NCBI GenBank assembly: GCA_012934845.2
Contig: WNNJ02002075.1
Coordinates: 44,204-108,203, forward strand
DNA from: Pomphorhynchus laevis
Taxonomy: Eukaryota; Acanthocephala; Palaeacanthocephala; Echinorhynchida; Pomphorhynchidae
Direction: 5' to 3'
DNA: 64,000 nucleotides
Shown in pieces: positions 58,501 to 64,000 of the stretch. A program made the position numbers and the translations under genes. The first letter of the stretch is position 1; each line of letters starts with the position of its first letter. The notes under the pieces were generated by a model. It had not been told where the DNA came from and did no database searches. It saw only the letters and a list, made by a program, of their open reading frames with translations.

Positions 58501-61500
58501 GGACAGGAATGCAATGCAAATATTTGAATGGCTGATGATAAATGATATCACACCTGTCCGATTAAATGACAGTTCCTGAATGATTAGATTTACGCTTTAC
58601 GAATATTATTAAAGGTAAAATAACGCCCCTTGTGGACAAGCACCGAAATAAATAAAGTCGAATACTTTTAAATTTTGAAGAAATAAACGCTATGAAAATT
58701 GAAATTTTAAATTAAAAACTCGCAGCAAATTGAATATTACATAATTAATTAATCAGTTAATCAGACAGTAATTTTACATAATTTTACAAATTAAGTAAAA
58801 TTAGCTTTAAGTAGTTTTTAAGTAGCTGGAATAGTTTTTTCCTGCCCACATTCAGCAAAATATAGTCAAGGACAAAACTATAAAAGCTTCGCTTTCATAT
58901 CAAAATATATTAAAAATATAACAAAATTTAAGGTTTCAATATAAAATGATGTACAACGGTGTTCTTAGGTAAACATTATCCTAACTTATATTTAAATCTA
59001 TAAAAATTATAATCGAACAAGTCAATAATAACTTGTCAGTAGAACAAATCAGATAATTGAGTTTAAGTAATATAAGTTTACTAAGTTTATCTTTATTTTT
59101 ATACAAATATAAATAAGGATAAATAACAAATAATAATTTTTAATAATTATATAAAATATTATACAATGCTTATTTATATAACGATAAAATTTATAATTTA
59201 AAATAAAAATCAATTTTTATGAATTGATATAATATTTATTGTATAATATAATAAATAGTATATGGTGTATCTGTATAAGAAATATATGTCATCAGTAGTA
59301 GTAACCTCTATCTAATAATAACCACATCTGATAATAATGATTTTCTTATGGATAAAATCTGGCCTTATTTAATATGATGTAATATTTTTAAATCATTATA
59401 TATTATATATCATTTTAATTATATATTATTATATATTATTTTTAATATTATCAAAATATAAATTTTTAGATTGCATTTAATTTAAAGTATATATTAAAAA
59501 TTAAATCTTGTAATCAAGATACTAGATTACATTAATCTAGAGCAGTAATCCCGAGCAGTTACAAAAAAAATGAAATTGCTAAATCCCTGTCACTCTGTTC
59601 GTATCTGACTAGAAGTGTAGTAAGTTATTTAATGCATCAATATTCAAAATTCAGCAAATATTGCTCCAACAGTAAATCTATGTGTTCAATCAGCAGATAT
59701 TCAAAGAAATTAATAAGTCTGGAATAATTACTAGGTTTAATCATGACTGATGATAAGTCAAATAGTATTTGAAAACCGTGCAATAATAAATAAAAATGAC
59801 TCGATATAAATAGCTTTTTAAACTTTTTAAATACTTTGTGCAGTATTTTTAATATTGTATTAAGTATTAAATACATATTTTTAATTTGGAAACTATTTGC
59901 TGTACTTTCGTTTTAAATAATACAAAATTAAAAAATTATTTATAGCCAATAAATAGTGAGACGATCTGGATTTGCTTTAAATAATTTAAGATAATTATTA
60001 AATACTTAAAAGATATTATTATTTAATACTTTAAAGATAATTATCAAATAAGAAACTAGAACTTAAAAAGCATTATACTTTGCATGTAGTTTTGTAAATT
60101 CATTGATCCGTCGTAATTATATTATGACGGATTATATTAAATAGACTATGTAATCCATTGATATAAATTCTTTTTGTTAACGTAATTGATTGAAATAACT
60201 ATTAGAACCCAAGTTATTTTATTGCGATTAAACAAATTATTTATTTCAAATAAAAAACTATTTTTAATTATAATTATTAATTAATTTAATTAAAAATAAG
60301 AATTAATTAAATCAATAATTAATGGCCTGTTCTAAAATTGTATTATTTAGAGTTGATTGGTAACTTTAGATTATAGATTGGCCATATTTAGTACTTTTAA
60401 GAAAAGCTTGATAATCAAAATATAATGTTTGTTTTTAAAATTCTATTTACAAACAACTGTTTGTTTGTAAACAACTTTAAGAATAAAATAAAAAAATTTA
60501 TTTTAACAAAATAATCGTTTACAACATCTTTACATAATATTTAACGTAACGCCAGGTTTATTATTCGGCATAACAATATTATCATAATTATATTGATTTT
60601 AATTAGCATTTTTTATTTTATTAATTTTTCAAATTATTTATTTTGATTTATCTTGATTTATTTTTGTTTTGTTTCTAAAATATTTTGAACCATCCTATTT
60701 TATCGTGTTTTGTGCATCTTCAAAAGTTGTCGGAATCATGTCACAACAATTCAAACAGCACTGAAAGCAGCTGTTTATCGCTAATAATAGAATCACCTGC
60801 TCAAATAGAATGGCGGCGATGGTTTTAAAAAATATATAAAAGCATGTACATTTTTAAAAACTGTAATTTTCTGAATGTTAACAGAGGTTAGCGAAATTTA
60901 TAATTAAAATTTTCCTCTTTTTTCTATCTAGCTACAATAATTCTTTAGAAAGAGAAATAATAATTTACGGCATAATTCTCTTTAATTCTTCCGTGGCAAA
61001 GTTTGCTTATCACGTTTTGAAAATTATCTATTCAAAAGCATGAAATTGGTCTAATTAGCATTTGTTCATTTCTTTAAGTCGGGAGTTGTGTACTCCATTG
61101 GTATTGTGATTTAAACGTTGTTATGCTGATTTTACTAACTTCCATTATGAATGTTTGACAAGTGTATAAAGTATCGTACAAATAAATTCATAATAATATC
61201 TTACATCACATTTTAATTGAGGAATCTAAAATATATCGGTTGTATGCTATCATTTATAAATTTTACGATTTCTATATTACAGATGATAATACTTTCGATT
61301 CTTTTCAGTAAAAAAGAAGATAAAGCTGACAAACACCTAGATTATTAATAAGGAAAAATTAAGACATACTGTCAATGGAAGTTTCGAGTATTACCGTAAA
61401 GATACATTAAGTAAAAATAATTATTGATATGGTTTCAATAATTTTATCGACATTTATATATAATTTTCAAAAACCTGACAACTGATCAAGCAAAACTCAA

Positions 61501-61985
61501 TTCTTATCAGATCTTAATTTAATTGGATAAATTGTTTTAAGAATTATTTGAAAGAAAGACACAAAAGACACTCATGAATATTTACAGTTTTATAAAATAA
61601 AATTAATTAAAAATATAAATGTCATTGCTTAAAGCAAAACACAAAGTGAACAAAGTATATAGTTAAAACCGTCACAACGCAAATAAGGCATGGTATCACC
61701 GGGAGAATATATCGCCAATTGGATCTCTCACAGGTGAGCTACTATTAAACGTTATTTTTATAGTGCTATATATTGATTGAATTATATCTCACTCTGAGGA
61801 AAACACATTAAAATGAATGAATCTGGTTTTAGTGTGTTGCGAAGTGACATGCTAATTTTAATTTAAAACTAAATTAGAATTATTTCTTTTCAATTTAAAT
61901 AGACCTTAAATTTCTAATGTATAAAAAAATTTATAAAAAAAATTGAATTTACATTAATGCTATTTATATTAAATTTATATTAATT
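55525..61985. other. AT-rich stretch without a recognised gene
   Basis: No gene is supported. Within it: a perfect 10-bp GC-rich hairpin at 56536-56561; a 9-bp hairpin near 58481-58514; the inverted copy of the 47-kb foldback family at 60873-60950; and a mixed-composition patch at 60700-60870 that I cannot assign. Confidence 0.5.
56536..56561. repeat. Perfect 10-bp GC-rich hairpin
   Basis: AAGCCCCTTT pairs with AAAGGGGCTT around a six-base loop. It stands out in very AT-rich DNA. No neighbouring gene suggests a role. Confidence 0.85.
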
Positions 61986-61990
61986 TATAT

Positions 61991-62305
61991 TTTATATTTT
62001 TAATGATATATTTAAATAAATTTATTTTATCAATAGAATGTTAATAATATTTTAATTATTTAAATATTAATTAAATTTTAGCATTAACTATTAATTTGAA
62101 ACAAATTTGAAATTCGTTAATATATAGTTCGAAATTAAATTTAAAGCATTCCACAATTAAAAATATATGTTTATTAGTGCTGTAAAATAGCGTTTTAATT
62201 TTAAACGCATTTGAAATTCGATTATTTTCAATTTTAATTAAAATATTATAATTAAAATATTAATTTTAATTGTGAACGAATAAACAATTCGTTGATTTTT
62301 CATAA
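61991..62305 (+). repeat. 315-bp direct duplication, copy 1
   Basis: Matches 62819-63133 over the same length with about two mismatches. The content is AT-rich and non-coding, with an imperfect palindrome near the 3' end (ACGAATAAACAATTCGT). Confidence 0.95.
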
Positions 62306-62818
62306 TATAATAAATATATTATATTTTTAATATTATATCATAATTATATTTTAAATCATATTTTATTAAAAATATGGTTCATAAAATGTTCATGACATTT
62401 TAGCACTGTTTATTATAGATATAATAATCCATAATAAATAATAATAAATAATGAATAATAAAATTGTGACATTCAACGATTTCATGTAAAAAAAGTTCAA
62501 TTACTTGAACAATAAACCTCAACTATGCACAGATTACATCAACTAGATGAGATAATGTGTTATCCCGAAAATCGATATTTCATATATTATGGAAGCGACA
62601 ATATTATCGTGTTTACTAACCATGACATTATCTACTTCGTTTGCATAAGCTTCCTGATGAGTTGGTGCATTGTACTAAGATAAGATTGTATATTTAGTTG
62701 AGCGTTGTTAAGTTGTCATTCGTTGTATCATTTTTATATGATAAATGATTCCCTATTGATTTTGGAAATCCCAAAATCAATATATCATTACCCAAAATTT
62801 TTAATATATCATTAAAAA

Positions 62819-63133
62819 TTTATATTTTTAATGATATATTTAAATAAATTTATTTTATCAATAGAATGTTAATAATATTTTAATTATTTAAATATTAATT
62901 AAATTTTAGCATTATCTATTAATTTGAAACAAATTTGAAATTCGTTAATATATAGTTCGAAATTAAATTTAAAGCATTCCACAATTAAAAATGTATGTTT
63001 ATTAGTGCTGTAAAATAGCGTTTTAATTTTAAACGCATTTGAAATTCGATTATTTTCAATTTTAATTAAAATATTATAATTAAAATATTAATTTTAATTG
63101 TGAACGAATAAACAATTCGTTGATTTTTCATAA
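62819..63133 (+). repeat. 315-bp direct duplication, copy 2
   Basis: Copy 2 of the block at 61991-62305, with 513 bases between the copies. Confidence 0.95.
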
Positions 63134-64000
63134 AAAGTTGAATTTAAAACATTAAAAATGTGTGTTGTGAAGATATATTTTTATTTTTATTTGAACTTGC
63201 CTTATAAAGTCCGATTAAATTAATTTTAAACGATTTTTTTAATCTTAATTTTTAATTGCGTAAAATATATGCTTCAATGTTATAATGGTGTAACTTAAGT
63301 CAGGTATCGGTATTTATGTTCTATGTATATAATTATTCTCTTAAAGTTTTTCCACATTAAATAAACACAATGAGTTTAAGGAAAACGGGATCTTGTGATG
63401 TCGGTAAAATAAATTCTACTACAAATCTGTATATTGTTTTGAAAGAATACAAAATTGTATTTTAAAATAGGTATTGGATTATTTCACCACTAAAGTACTT
63501 AGACGGATCTTGACGGATTAGTGAAACTTATCAGGCTATGCTATTAAATCAATTAACGCCTCAAATCAAATGACTTTTGAAGGACTTTCTGAATAATTCA
63601 ATAGGATGACACTCCTACCCATTTTAGCACAAAAGCATGTTAAATAAGAACTTCCCTAATTGAAGGATGATGAAGAGTGGAATGGTTCTTTCGATCACAG
63701 CTTCCAAGTTCTCTTTATATTTATTTTTCTGGTGTATATTAAGTGATAGTGTGTACTGAACAAAATCACATATCCAATACCCTTAATTGAACGAATAAAG
63801 AGTGAATGCGTACACATTGAAGGGAATGTGGATTTATTCGATCAAGTTCACGACAATTTTACAAAACGATCAAAATTTGTTTTTCAAAAAACGAAAATAC
63901 AAGGATATCATTTGAATAAAAACTGTCATTTAATCATGTGTTCAGACATTACGGACATCCTGTATAATAACTAGTTTGTTATAACCAGCTTTTCATTTAT
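63134..64000. other. AT-rich window end
   Basis: Nothing recognised. Confidence 0.5.

Noticed and set aside
59637-59876. 79-codon minus-strand frame
   Set aside because: Composition is simple AT-rich leucine/isoleucine/phenylalanine-rich, with no splice or start context and no recognisable motif.
60700-60870. Possible old LTR-element gag fragment (EWRRW-like phrase)
   Set aside because: Only a few residues resemble the gag start at 23.9 kb and no other part of such an element is nearby.

Overview
The window looks like nuclear DNA of an invertebrate animal. It is very AT-rich, has introns with GT-AG borders, and carries several metazoan transposon classes (Ty3/gypsy, APE-type and R2-like LINEs, Penelope-like elements, a tRNA-type SINE, foldback elements). 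It also holds candidate fragments of animal signalling ligands. I see no rRNA gene, no convincing tRNA gene and no CRISPR array. I cannot name the species from sequence alone.

Region 1 (1-9.5 kb) begins with the 3' end of a LINE (copy A). It then holds the only plausible host genes on the minus strand. A TGF-beta superfamily ligand at 1.3-2.4 kb has a signal-peptide exon with a consensus splice donor, a prodomain-like exon and a nine-cysteine mature domain. A duplicated piece of its second exon lies at 0.5 kb. A single signal-peptide exon lies at 3.4-3.56 kb. A possible FGF-like ligand runs from a secreted first exon at 9.3-8.98 kb to a long basic last exon at 5.3-4.6 kb. The long intron of that gene carries a SINE with a 202-bp internal triplication and remains of a Penelope-like element.

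Region 2 (9.5-17.5 kb) is mostly AT-rich sequence framed by a long inverted repeat (9.84/15.37 kb), with foldback elements inside. At its right edge are an EF-hand (calmodulin-like) pseudogene on the minus strand and a small cysteine-rich exon whose spacing fits an EGF domain.

Region 3 (17.7-27.6 kb) holds LINE copy B, into which a near-identical 1.66-kb inverted copy of its own body has been inserted. It is followed by a Ty3/gypsy element with identical 98-bp LTRs and a 5-bp target-site duplication.

Region 4 (28-38.5 kb) holds a LINE RT fragment between direct repeats and two Penelope-like copies that share a structured 3' region with a compensatory base change. A foldback element and a 291-bp tandem satellite with a hammerhead-ribozyme-like motif follow.

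Region 5 (41.4-52.5 kb) holds LINE copy C on the minus strand, flanked by an inverted copy of its own 3' end. Decayed R2-like LINE pieces, a foldback family and one longer R2-like copy complete it. From 52.5 to 64 kb I find no gene, only AT-rich sequence with repeated blocks, including a 315-bp duplication with about two mismatches.

The most interesting host signal is the pair of minus-strand ligand genes (TGF-beta-like, possibly FGF-like), with a possible EGF-like exon nearby. The most interesting RNA-level signals are the satellite hammerhead candidate and the structured tail of the Penelope-like elements.
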